Source: CAZGUH01 sp964529005 (GTDB lineage: Bacteria; Actinomycetota; Acidimicrobiia; Acidimicrobiales; Ilumatobacteraceae). From it: a stretch of 11,848 bases of DNA. The position numbers and the translations under genes are program-made. Numbering within the stretch: position 1 is the stretch's first letter; the number at the start of each line of letters is the position of its first letter. The notes beneath the pieces were generated by a model. The model saw only the letters and a list, made by a program, of their open reading frames with translations, did not search any database and was not told where the DNA came from. Shown piece after piece: positions 4,947 through 11,848 of this stretch. Where the stretch lies: positions 1-11,848 of the forward strand of contig CAZGUH010000074.1 in the NCBI GenBank assembly GCA_964529005.1, in the 5' to 3' direction.

Positions 4947-7289
4947 ATGCTTGCTCGACTCGCACGCTCCGCCGTCCGACACCGATGGATCGTCATCGGC
5001 GCATGGGTCGCGTTCCTCGTCGTCACGATCGGGTTGTCCAGCTCCGCGGGCCCCAACTGGAACACCGACTTCACGCTGCCCGACGGCGAGTCGCGTGACG
5101 TGCAGGAGCTGCTCGAGGCCAACGACCCCAACCGTGCCGGGTTCACGTCGCAGATCGTCGCCCGCGCCGACCAGGGCGTCGACGACCCACAGGTGCGCGA
5201 CACGCTCCAGGAGCTCTACGACTTCATCGCCCAGCAGCCGGGCATCACGGTCAGCAGCCCCTACGACAACCCGCAGCAGATCAACGAGGACGGGACGATC
5301 TCGTTCGCCCAGCTCGACATCGAGGACCGGCCGTTCGAGGAGGTCACCGAGCTCGGGGAAGAGATCCGCGAGTTCGGCGAGGAGTTGCCGGCCGTCGACG
5401 GCCTGCAGGTCGAGTACGGCGGCGACATCTTCGCCGAGTTCGAGCTGCCCGAGAGCGAGGCCTACGGCCTGATCGCGGCGGTGATCATCCTCATCCTGGC
5501 GTTCGGGTCGGTGCTGGCGATGGGCTTGCCGATCGGGACGGCGCTGTTCGGCTTGGGCTGCGCGACCTCGATCGTCACCGTTCTCAGCCACGCCTTGAAG
5601 ATGCCCGACTTCACGACCGCGATGGTGGCGATGATCGGGCTCGGCGTCGGCATCGACTACGCCCTGTTCATCGTCACCCGCTACCGGGAGGCGTTGCGCG
5701 CCGGCCTCGAGGTCCAAGACGCCGTGGTGGAGGCGCTCGACACCAGCGGCCGAGCGGTGCTGTTCGCCGGCGCCACGGTCATCATCTCGCTGCTCGGGTT
5801 GTTCTGGATGCGACTCGACTTCGTCAACGGTGTCGCCATCGGAGCGATCGTGGCCGTGCTGATGATGATGGTCGGCTCGATCACGTTGCTGCCGGCGCTG
5901 CTCGGCTGGGTCGGCCGGCGCATCGACAACACCACGCGGGCGGCGTTGATCTGCGTGGCGATCCTGGTCGTCACCGCCTTCGTCGCCGTCACCGTCGGGC
6001 AAGGCGGCATCTTCCTCGGCGGTTTGCTGCTGTCGATCGGTCTTTTCGCTGCCAGCTTCGCCGTGCGCTCGCTGCGCCGCCCGATCCGTCACCGCCCCGA
6101 AAAGCCCAAGGAGCAGCGCTTCTGGTATCGCTGGAGCCGCTTCGTCCAGCACCATCCGTGGTCGACAGCAGCGTGCGCGGTCGCCGGCCTGGTCGTGCTG
6201 GCGGTGCCGTTCCTGTCGATTCGCCTCGGCTTCGGCGACCTCGGCAACCAGCCAGAGGATCGGACCGTGCGCCGCGCCTACGACCTTCTCGCCGAGGGAT
6301 TCGGCGCGGGCGTCAACGGCCCGCTGATCGTGACGGTGGAAGGTCCGGCAGCGAGTGACGCCGACCAGTTCTACGCCTTCATCGACACCATCGAAGCGAC
6401 GCCCGACGTCAACTTCGCGGTCGTTCCGCCCGCCGAGTCGTTCACCCCCGGCGACTACCAAGCGGTCGTCGTCTACCCGGAGAGCGCTCCGCAGGACGAG
6501 GCGACCACCGAGCTGGTCAACCACCTGCGCGACGATGTCATCCCGGCCACGGGCATCGACGCCAAGGTCGGCGGCCTCACCGCTGCATCCGTCGACTTCG
6601 CCGACTTCCTCGCCGAAGGCATGCCCTGGCTCATCGGCATGGTGCTGGTGCTCAGCTTCATCCTGCTCATGCTCGTGTTCCGCAGCGTGCTGGTGCCGCT
6701 GAAGGCCGTCGTCATGAACCTGCTGTCGATCGGCGCGGCCTACGGCATCCTGGTCGCCATCTTCCAGTGGGGCTGGGGCATGGAGTTGATCGGAGTCGAC
6801 AAGGCCGGACCGATCGAAGCGTGGGTCCCCATGTTCCTGTTCGCCATCGTGTTCGGCTTGTCCATGGACTACGAGGTCTTCCTCCTGTCGCGCATCAAGG
6901 AGGAGTACGACCGCACGAAGGACAACAACTCCGCGGTGGCGGATGGGCTGGCCGTCACGGCCCGGGTCATCACCGCCGCGGCCCTGATCATGTTCTGCGT
7001 GTTCTCGGCCTTCGTGCTCGGCGACGACCGCCAGCTGAAGCTGTTCGGGCTCGGCCTCGCGATCGCGGTGCTGCTCGACGCCACCGTCGTGCGCATGCTG
7101 CTGGTCCCGGCGACGATGGAGCTGCTCGGCGACCGCAACTGGTGGCTGCCGCGCTGGCTCCGGTGGCTCCCGCGCATCGACGTCGAGGGTCACCACGTGC
7201 TGCCCACAGCCGGTGAGATCCTCGACGTTCCCGCTCCGAGCGGCGACGACGACCTCCCCGACGACGTCCGCGTGGGCAGCCGACCTTGA
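4947..7289 (+). CDS. MMPL/RND-family membrane transporter
   Basis: This is an inner-membrane, probably proton-driven exporter of the MMPL (RND superfamily) type, 780 residues. Related proteins export lipids or hydrophobic compounds, but no substrate can be assigned here. An N-terminal helix (WIVIGAWVAFLVVTIGL) leads into an extracytoplasmic domain at about 35-165, then a helix bundle at about 170-330. The proton-relay Asp-Tyr pairs are present in both halves: D237-Y238 in GVGIDYALF and D641-Y642 in GLSMDYEVF. The second half starts with a helix at about 406-426, with its own external domain at about 430-555 and helix bundle to about 710. Unusually, two extra hydrophobic segments (about 332-352 and 353-376) occupy the central linker. 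The ATG at 4947 is supported by AGGGGAG at 4929-4935. It stands alone between divergent rsgA and topA, and its stop lies inside the topA -35. Confidence 0.92.
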   Translation: MLARLARSAVRHRWIVIGAWVAFLVVTIGLSSSAGPNWNTDFTLPDGESRDVQELLEANDPNRAGFTSQIVARADQGVDDPQVRDTLQELYDFIAQQPGITVSSPYDNPQQINEDGTISFAQLDIEDRPFEEVTELGEEIREFGEELPAVDGLQVEYGGDIFAEFELPESEAYGLIAAVIILILAFGSVLAMGLPIGTALFGLGCATSIVTVLSHALKMPDFTTAMVAMIGLGVGIDYALFIVTRYREALRAGLEVQDAVVEALDTSGRAVLFAGATVIISLLGLFWMRLDFVNGVAIGAIVAVLMMMVGSITLLPALLGWVGRRIDNTTRAALICVAILVVTAFVAVTVGQGGIFLGGLLLSIGLFAASFAVRSLRRPIRHRPEKPKEQRFWYRWSRFVQHHPWSTAACAVAGLVVLAVPFLSIRLGFGDLGNQPEDRTVRRAYDLLAEGFGAGVNGPLIVTVEGPAASDADQFYAFIDTIEATPDVNFAVVPPAESFTPGDYQAVVVYPESAPQDEATTELVNHLRDDVIPATGIDAKVGGLTAASVDFADFLAEGMPWLIGMVLVLSFILLMLVFRSVLVPLKAVVMNLLSIGAAYGILVAIFQWGWGMELIGVDKAGPIEAWVPMFLFAIVFGLSMDYEVFLLSRIKEEYDRTKDNNSAVADGLAVTARVITAAALIMFCVFSAFVLGDDRQLKLFGLGLAIAVLLDATVVRMLLVPATMELLGDRNWWLPRWLRWLPRIDVEGHHVLPTAGEILDVPAPSGDDDLPDDVRVGSRP

Positions 7290-7315
7290 CACGCGGTGGC
7301 TCGCGCGCCTAGCGA
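7286..7315 (+). promoter_or_regulatory. topA promoter (TTGACA - 18 nt - TAGCGA)
   Basis: A perfect -35 TTGACA (7286-7291) overlaps the MMPL stop codon and is followed 18 nt later by TAGCGA, a fair -10 match. The -10 ends 10 nt before the topA ATG, so the transcript is predicted to be leaderless or nearly so. The upstream in-frame GTG at 7296 lies between -35 and -10 and would therefore not be transcribed. Confidence 0.6.
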
Positions 7316-7325
7316 ATACGGCGCC

Positions 7326-9977
7326 ATGGCCAAACCGCTCGTCATCGTCGAGTCGCCCGCGAAGGCCAAGACCATCTCTGCGCTGCTCGGCAACGCCTAC
7401 GACGTGCGCGCGTCCGTGGGTCACGTCGCAGATTTGCCGAGCAAAGGTCTTGCCGTCGATGTCGACAACGGCTTCAAGCCCACGTACGAACTCACCGACC
7501 GCGGCAAGCAGGTCGTCAAGGACCTGAAGTCGGCCCTGAAGGATGCGAGCGAGCTGTACCTCGCGACCGACGAGGACCGCGAGGGTGAAGCGATCAGCTG
7601 GCACCTGCTGGAGTACCTGAAGCCCAAGGTGCCGGTGAAGCGGATGGTGTTCCACGAGATCACCAAGAGCGCCATCGACCACGCGGTGCAGAACCCGCGG
7701 GGCATCGACTACGGCCTGGTCGACGCAGCCGAGACGCGCCGGATCCTCGACCGGCTCTACGGTTACGAGGTGTCACCGGTGCTGTGGCGGCGGGTGAACC
7801 GGGGATTGTCGGCCGGCCGAGTCCAGAGCCCCTCGATCCGCCTGATCGTGGAGCGCGAGCGCGAGCGCATCGCCTTCGTCGCCGCCGGCTACTGGGACAT
7901 CGCCGCGCTCACGGGCACCGAGCCCGCCTTCACCGCCACCCTCGTCTCCCTCGACGGAACGAAGGTCGCCACCGGCAAGGACTTCGACACCGCCGGGCGG
8001 GCGAGCGACAAGGTCGTGGTCGTCGACGAAGCCCGCGCCCACCAGCTCGTCGCCGGCCTCACCGAGGCCCCGTTCACGGTCCGGTCCGTCGACGACAAGC
8101 CCTACAAGAGCGGCCCCCGCGCGCCGTTCATGACCAGCACGTTGCAGCAGGAGGGCGGCCGCAAGCTGCGGTTGTCGGCCTCGCAGGTGATGCGCGTGGC
8201 GCAGGGGCTCTACGAGCGTGGGTTCATCACCTACATGCGAACCGACAACGTGGTGCTGAGCGAGGAGGCCCTGCACGCGGTGCGTGCCGAGGTGGCCCAG
8301 GCGTACGGGCAGCAATACCTGTCTGCCGCCCCTCGCCAGTTCAGCACCAAGGTGAAGAACGCGCAGGAGGCCCACGAGGCGATCCGCCCGACGACCCCGC
8401 TGCGGCGGCCCGATCTGGTCGCAGCCGAGCTGAACCCGCAGGAGCTGTCGCTCTACCGCCTGATCTGGCAGCGCACCCTCGCCAGCCAGATGGCGGATGC
8501 CACGGGCGTCACCGTCAGCGTGCGCATCGGCGCCACCGCGAGAGCCGTCGACGGCGCCCCCGGCGCAGACTGCGAGTTCGCGGCGAGCGGCACCACGATC
8601 ACGTTTCCGGGCTACCGCCAGGTGTACGTCGAGTCCACCGACGACGACCAGGCCGGCGACGACGAGCGTGAGGCGCTGCTGCCGGCGCTTCGGCCCGGCG
8701 ACACGGTGCCGATCGAGTCGCTGACCCCCTCGGGCCACACGACGTCGCCGCCGGCGCGCTTCACCGAAGCGTCGCTGGTGAAGCGCCTGGAGGAGCTCGG
8801 CATCGGGCGGCCGTCGACCTGGGCCTCGATCATCCAGACCGTGCAGGACCGCGGCTACGTCTGGAAGAAAGGTCAGGCGCTCGTTCCGACGTGGACCGCG
8901 TTCGCGGTCGTCGGCCTGATGGAGAAGCACTTCGACGACCTCGTCGACTACGCCTTCACCGCCCGGATCGAGGAGGACCTCGACGCCATCGCCCGCAACG
9001 AGGCCAACAAGAGCTCGTGGCTGCGGACCTTCTACTTCGGCGACGACGACGACCTTCCCGGCTTGAAGCGTCTCGTCGAGGAGAACCTGGACGAGATCGA
9101 CGCGGCCGAGATCAACACCTTCCCCATCGGTGAGGATCCGGAAACCGGCCAGCAGATCGTCGTCAAACCCGGCAAGTACGGCCCCTACGTCAAGCGGGGC
9201 GACGACACCGCGAGTGTTCCCGACGACCTGACGCCCGACGAGCTGACCGTCGAGGTGGCGCTCGCGCTGCTGGCGGCGCCGAAGAGCGACGAGCCGATCG
9301 GCGAGATCGACGGGCTCCCGGTGTTCGCCAAGAACGGCCGCTACGGGCCGTACGTGCAGTGGGGAACGCCCGAGGCTCCGCCGCCGGGGCAGGAGAAGCC
9401 GAAGATGGCGAGCTTGTTCAAGACGATGACCTTGGAGCGCATCACGATCGACGACGCCCGGGATCTGCTCCAACTTCCCCGGACGATCGGCGCCGACCCG
9501 GCCGACGGGGTGCCGATCGTCGCCAACAACGGTCGATACGGGCCCTACATCCAGAAGGACAAGGACTTCCGATCCATCGACAGCGAGGAACAGCTGCTCA
9601 CGATCACGCTCGACCAGGCGCTCGCGATCCTGGCGCAACCGAAGCAGTTTCGCCGCGGTGGCCGTTCGATGGCGGCCAAGGGGCCGCTGCGCGAGTTCGG
9701 CAACGACCCGGTGAGCGGACGCCCGGTGGTCGCCAAGGACGGCAAGTTCGGCGTGTACGTCACCGACGGGGAGACGAACGCATCGCTCAGCAAGGGCGAT
9801 CGCCTCGAGGCGATGCCGCCGGAGCGGGCCTACGAGTTGCTCGCGGTGCGCCGTGAGCAGATCGCCGAGAAGGGCGGGGCGCCGGCCAAGCGGACGGGGG
9901 CACGGCGCGCCGCGGCGAAGAAGGCGCCTGCCAAGAAGGCCGCGGCGAAGCGTGCGGCGCCGCGCAAGCCCGCGTGA
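7326..9977 (+). CDS. topA: DNA topoisomerase I (type IA)
   Basis: This enzyme relaxes negative supercoils by cutting and rejoining one DNA strand through a tyrosine. The 883-residue product opens with the TOPRIM domain (VIVESPAKAKTI, Glu9, and DEDREGE with acidic residues at 82-88). The catalytic tyrosine is Y303 in FITYMRTDN. After the core come four repeats of the actinobacterial TopA C-terminal type, each with a G-[KR]-[YF]-G-x-Y signature, beginning near residues 602, 659, 722 and 792. A lysine/alanine/proline tail (PAKKA-type motifs) ends the protein, as in mycobacterial TopA. There are no zinc-finger cysteines of the E. coli type. I chose ATG 7326 over GTG 7296 because MAKPLVIVESPAKAKT is the family start and the promoter lies over the GTG. 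tmk and holB follow, so the region forms a replication cluster. Confidence 0.97.
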   Translation: MAKPLVIVESPAKAKTISALLGNAYDVRASVGHVADLPSKGLAVDVDNGFKPTYELTDRGKQVVKDLKSALKDASELYLATDEDREGEAISWHLLEYLKPKVPVKRMVFHEITKSAIDHAVQNPRGIDYGLVDAAETRRILDRLYGYEVSPVLWRRVNRGLSAGRVQSPSIRLIVERERERIAFVAAGYWDIAALTGTEPAFTATLVSLDGTKVATGKDFDTAGRASDKVVVVDEARAHQLVAGLTEAPFTVRSVDDKPYKSGPRAPFMTSTLQQEGGRKLRLSASQVMRVAQGLYERGFITYMRTDNVVLSEEALHAVRAEVAQAYGQQYLSAAPRQFSTKVKNAQEAHEAIRPTTPLRRPDLVAAELNPQELSLYRLIWQRTLASQMADATGVTVSVRIGATARAVDGAPGADCEFAASGTTITFPGYRQVYVESTDDDQAGDDEREALLPALRPGDTVPIESLTPSGHTTSPPARFTEASLVKRLEELGIGRPSTWASIIQTVQDRGYVWKKGQALVPTWTAFAVVGLMEKHFDDLVDYAFTARIEEDLDAIARNEANKSSWLRTFYFGDDDDLPGLKRLVEENLDEIDAAEINTFPIGEDPETGQQIVVKPGKYGPYVKRGDDTASVPDDLTPDELTVEVALALLAAPKSDEPIGEIDGLPVFAKNGRYGPYVQWGTPEAPPPGQEKPKMASLFKTMTLERITIDDARDLLQLPRTIGADPADGVPIVANNGRYGPYIQKDKDFRSIDSEEQLLTITLDQALAILAQPKQFRRGGRSMAAKGPLREFGNDPVSGRPVVAKDGKFGVYVTDGETNASLSKGDRLEAMPPERAYELLAVRREQIAEKGGAPAKRTGARRAAAKKAPAKKAAAKRAAPRKPA

Positions 9978-10012
9978 CGCGGCGCACGGCCATGCCTCGC
10001 GCACCCCATCGC

Positions 10013-10018
10013 TAGGGT
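10013..10018 (+). promoter_or_regulatory. Candidate -10 element (TAGGGT) of tmk
   Basis: TAGGGT ends 10 nt before the tmk ATG, the same distance as in topA, and both genes read GGCGCC directly before ATG. No good -35 is visible. It suggests that tmk-holB has its own nearly leaderless transcript in addition to any read-through from topA. Confidence 0.4.
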
Positions 10019-10028
10019 CAGCGGCGCC

Positions 10029-10670
10029 ATGAGCACCCGCAGCCGTGCCTCGCGTCCCGATCCGACCGGCGCCCGGTACATCGCGCTCGAGGGCGCCGAG
10101 GGATGCGGCAAATCCACGCACGCCGCTCGCCTCGCCGCCAGCTTGGCGGCGGTGCTGACGCGCGAGACCGGCGGCACTCCGGTCGGCGAGCGGCTGCGCA
10201 GCATCTTGCACGACCCCGCCAACACCGAGCTCACGCCGAAGGCCGAGGCGCTGCTGATCGCAGCCGATCGCGCCCAGCATGCCGAGCAGGTCGTGCTGCC
10301 GGCGCTGCGCGGCGGCCGCCACGTCGTGTCCGACCGCAGCGTCTACTCGACGCTCGCTTACCAGGGCTACGGACGGAAGCTGCCACTCGACGACCTCGAA
10401 CGCATCAACGACTGGGCGCTCGGCGGGTGCTGGCCCGATCTCGTCCTGCTGCTCGACGTCTCACCGGCGTTGCTCCGCCGCCGCATGCGAGGCCGCCAGC
10501 TCGACCGCTTCGAGCGCGAGAGCGCCGCGTTCCACACCCGCGTCCGTGAGGCGTTCCGCACGATGGCGGCGGCCGATCCGTCCCGGTGGGTCGTCATCGA
10601 CGGCAGCCACGAGACCGACGACGTGTCGCTCGCCATCCGCACCGCGGTGCGCGAGCGGCTGGGGATCTGA
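10029..10670 (+). CDS. tmk: Thymidylate kinase
   Basis: This enzyme phosphorylates dTMP to dTDP with ATP in the cytoplasm, a required step to dTTP. The 213-residue protein has a 15-residue N-terminal extension before the P-loop GAEGCGKS (22-29). The TRETGGTP segment at 44-51 corresponds to the usual TREPGGTP, with Pro replaced by Thr. The SDRSVYSTLAYQG motif at 101-113 holds the substrate-binding Asp-Arg pair, with Ser in place of the more common aromatic residue. The arginine-rich LID is at about 150-162 (RRRMRGRQLDRFE). There is no Arg in the P-loop and arginines are in the LID, as in type II enzymes. The start is supported by the -10 element and by good family length. holB begins 1 nt after the stop, so the two are surely co-transcribed. 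Confidence 0.95.
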   Translation: MSTRSRASRPDPTGARYIALEGAEGCGKSTHAARLAASLAAVLTRETGGTPVGERLRSILHDPANTELTPKAEALLIAADRAQHAEQVVLPALRGGRHVVSDRSVYSTLAYQGYGRKLPLDDLERINDWALGGCWPDLVLLLDVSPALLRRRMRGRQLDRFERESAAFHTRVREAFRTMAAADPSRWVVIDGSHETDDVSLAIRTAVRERLGI

Positions 10671-10671
10671 C

Positions 10672-11736
10672 GTGTCCAGCGCCGTGACGGCCAGCGTGTG
10701 GGACGGCGTCGTCGGTCAGCCGGCGGCGGTCGCCCGCCTGGTCGGGGCAGCGCGCAACCCCGTGCATGCGTACCTCTTCGTCGGTCCGCGCGGCTGCACG
10801 AAGGACATCGCGGCGCGGGCGTTCGCCGCGCTCCTGGTCGGGGGCGAGGACGACCCGAACGGGCGCGACGCGCGCCTGATCCTCGACGGCGAGCATCCCG
10901 ACGTGCGCGAGGTGCGCCGCGCCGGCGCGGCGATCTCGGCCGAGCAGGCGCGCGAGATCGTGCGCCTGGCCACGCTCGCCCCGGTAGAGAGCGCCCGCAA
11001 GGTGATGATCCTCGACGAGTTCCACCTGTTGCGCGCCGAGGGCGCAGCGGTGCTGCTCAAGACGATCGAGGAGCCGCCCCCGAGCACGGTGCTGATCGTG
11101 CTCGCCGACCAGATCCCGCCCGAGCTGATCACGATCGCCTCGCGCTGCGTGCGCATCGAGTTCGGCCCGATCAGCGACCCCGACATCGAGCGCCAGCTGG
11201 TCGCCGAGGGGGTCGACGAGGCGGCGGCCCGGCGCGCCGCCGAGCAGGCGCACGGCGACCTCGACCGTGCTCGCCTGCTCGCCACGGATGCCGAACTGAC
11301 GACCCGCCATCAGGCATTCGCCGACGTCCCACGCCGTCTCGACGGCACCGGCGCCACTGTCGTCACGGTGGCCAACGAGCTGCTGGCGCTGATCGACGCC
11401 GCCGCCGCGCCGCTCGAAGCCCGCCAGGCCGCCGAGGCGGCCGAGCTCGACGAGCGCATCGCCGCTGCGGGCGAGCGCGGCAGCGGCCGCAAGGCGCTGG
11501 AGGACCGGCACAAGCGAGAGCTCCGCCGCCACCGCACCGACGAGCTCCGCACCGGGCTCGCGGTCATCGCTGCGACCTACCGCGACGTTCTCGCCGCGGG
11601 CTCCGCCCGGCGCCACGACGCCATCGAGGCGGCCGTCCACCGCATCCACGAGGCGATCGAAGCGCTCGAACGCAATCCGAACGAGCAGCTGCTGATGCAC
11701 GCTCTGTTGCTCGATCTCCCGTCGGTGTCCGGGTGA
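10672..11736 (+). CDS. holB: DNA polymerase III delta' subunit (clamp-loader family)
   Basis: Delta' is the structural stator of the clamp loader that places the sliding clamp on primed DNA. The product is 354 residues if the GTG at 10672 is used. GTG 10684 and 10696 are also possible, but the first lies 1 nt after the tmk stop. The AAA+ fold is clear: WDGVVGQPAAVARL at the start, a P-loop position GPRGCTKD at 38-45, LDEFHLL at 114-120, LLKTIEEPPPST at 128-139 and the SRC motif at 157-159 whose Arg acts on a neighbouring ATPase subunit. The P-loop lacks the GK[TS] ending, so ATP binding is unlikely, as expected of a delta' stator. The cysteine zinc module normally found before the HPD motif is absent, although HPDV at 75-78 remains. 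The C-terminal half is helical and charged. Confidence 0.92.
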   Translation: MSSAVTASVWDGVVGQPAAVARLVGAARNPVHAYLFVGPRGCTKDIAARAFAALLVGGEDDPNGRDARLILDGEHPDVREVRRAGAAISAEQAREIVRLATLAPVESARKVMILDEFHLLRAEGAAVLLKTIEEPPPSTVLIVLADQIPPELITIASRCVRIEFGPISDPDIERQLVAEGVDEAAARRAAEQAHGDLDRARLLATDAELTTRHQAFADVPRRLDGTGATVVTVANELLALIDAAAAPLEARQAAEAAELDERIAAAGERGSGRKALEDRHKRELRRHRTDELRTGLAVIAATYRDVLAAGSARRHDAIEAAVHRIHEAIEALERNPNEQLLMHALLLDLPSVSG

Positions 11737-11737
11737 A

Positions 11738-11752
11738 CGAACGGGACGTTCG
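11738..11752. promoter_or_regulatory. Short inverted repeat after holB (CGAAC - 5 nt - GTTCG)
   Basis: A perfect 5-bp inverted repeat lies 2 bases after the holB stop and just upstream of the tRNA promoter candidate. It may be a small hairpin or an operator. It has no T run, and its 5-nt spacing differs from the 4-nt spacing of the actinobacterial LexA box. Confidence 0.3.
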
Positions 11753-11765
11753 CCGCGTCACCCGC

Positions 11766-11771
11766 TAGCCT
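11766..11771 (+). promoter_or_regulatory. Candidate -10 element (TAGCCT) of the tRNA gene
   Basis: TAGCCT ends 10 nt before the first base of the tRNA, a normal distance for a start a few bases upstream of mature tRNA. No clear -35 is seen. Confidence 0.4.
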
Positions 11772-11781
11772 GTCCGGCCGC

Positions 11782-11848
11782 GCCCGGATAGCTCAGTCGG
11801 CAGAGCAACGCACTCGTAATGCGTAGGTCGAGAGTTCGATTCTCTCTC
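11782..11848 (+). tRNA. tRNA-Thr (anticodon CGT), 3' end cut by the window edge
   Basis: The cloverleaf can be folded by eye. The acceptor 5' strand is GCCCGGA (11782-11788), the D arm is GCTC/GAGC and the anticodon stem is ACGCA/TGCGT around loop CTCGTAA with anticodon CGT (11815-11817). The T arm is GAGAG-TTCGATT-CTCTC. The window ends two bases into the 3' acceptor strand (TC...), which should continue CGGGC. Anticodon CGT reads threonine codon ACG. It lies 45 bp after holB. Confidence 0.95.

Noticed and set aside
4508..5203. Minus-strand open frame running across the N gap
   Set aside because: Its continuity depends on Ns read as codons, and its distal part lies antisense to the MMPL start. 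Only the small repeat-encoded frames are worth considering.
7296..7325. GTG start of topA ten codons upstream
   Set aside because: It lies between the -35 and -10 of the topA promoter, and the added residues are not part of the conserved TopA start.
4884..7682. Very long minus-strand open frame (932 codons) opposite the MMPL gene and the start of topA
   Set aside because: It mirrors the third-position GC bias of the + strand genes. Its product is low-complexity and rich in His, Asp, Arg and Gln, with no recognisable domain, while the + strand proteins have clear families.
7773..10322. Minus-strand open frame of 849 codons opposite topA and tmk
   Set aside because: It is another antisense shadow of GC-rich coding DNA: biased composition, no motifs, and it crosses two real genes and their intergenic region.
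11738..11752. LexA/SOS box near the end of holB
   Set aside because: The half sites resemble the actinobacterial box, but the spacing is 5 nt instead of 4, the outer bases do not match, and it is placed after holB and not before a damage-response gene.

Overview
This is a high-GC, densely coded actinobacterial chromosome segment. Gene order and protein families fit Actinobacteria, and my weak guess is a relative of Acidimicrobiia, probably from a draft or metagenomic scaffold because it holds a run of exactly 100 Ns. The first gene is cut at the left edge and a tRNA is cut at the right edge.

Layout. (1) 1-3014: the end of a tad/Flp-type pilus or secretion operon on the + strand: tadA (5' truncated), tadB, tadC, a DUF4244/Flp-like small pilin and a TadE-like pseudopilin. 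Neighbours overlap by 4 bp (ATGA or GTGA) except before the pilin, which has its own Shine-Dalgarno. (2) 3040-3390: a small STAS anti-sigma-factor antagonist in the position of bldG, with Asp where Ser is normally phosphorylated. (3) 3394-4419, minus strand: rsgA, a ribosome-assembly GTPase, convergent with the STAS gene. (4) 4420-4946: a complex intergenic region holding a tandem repeat, an assembly gap and two divergent promoter candidates. Read toward rsgA, it has a good promoter, then a chain of tiny reading frames (35 aa, an unknown number hidden in the gap, then 31 aa). Each frame carries the same Shine-Dalgarno and ends in ATGA on the next start, and the last couples to rsgA. A hairpin inside the unit shows one compensatory base-pair change between copies. 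(5) 4947-7289: an MMPL/RND-family transporter with two apparent extra membrane helices in its central linker. (6) 7326-11736: the DNA replication genes topA, tmk and holB. (7) From 11782: tRNA-Thr(CGT), truncated.

How it fits together. From memory, the order tad cluster - STAS/bldG - topA - tmk - holB resembles the Streptomyces coelicolor region around SCO3540-3557, and partly the Mycobacterium tuberculosis Rv3644c-Rv3660c region, so the backbone looks like an inherited actinobacterial neighbourhood. The tad genes would build a surface pilus or secretion apparatus. topA, tmk and holB supply supercoil relaxation, dTTP precursor and the clamp loader. Several starts (topA, tmk, STAS, the 35-aa leader frame) sit 7-10 nt after a TANNNT-like -10 element, which suggests leaderless or nearly leaderless transcripts.

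The most unusual part is the repeat-built leader of rsgA. The tad, topA, tmk and holB genes look ordinary for the group.
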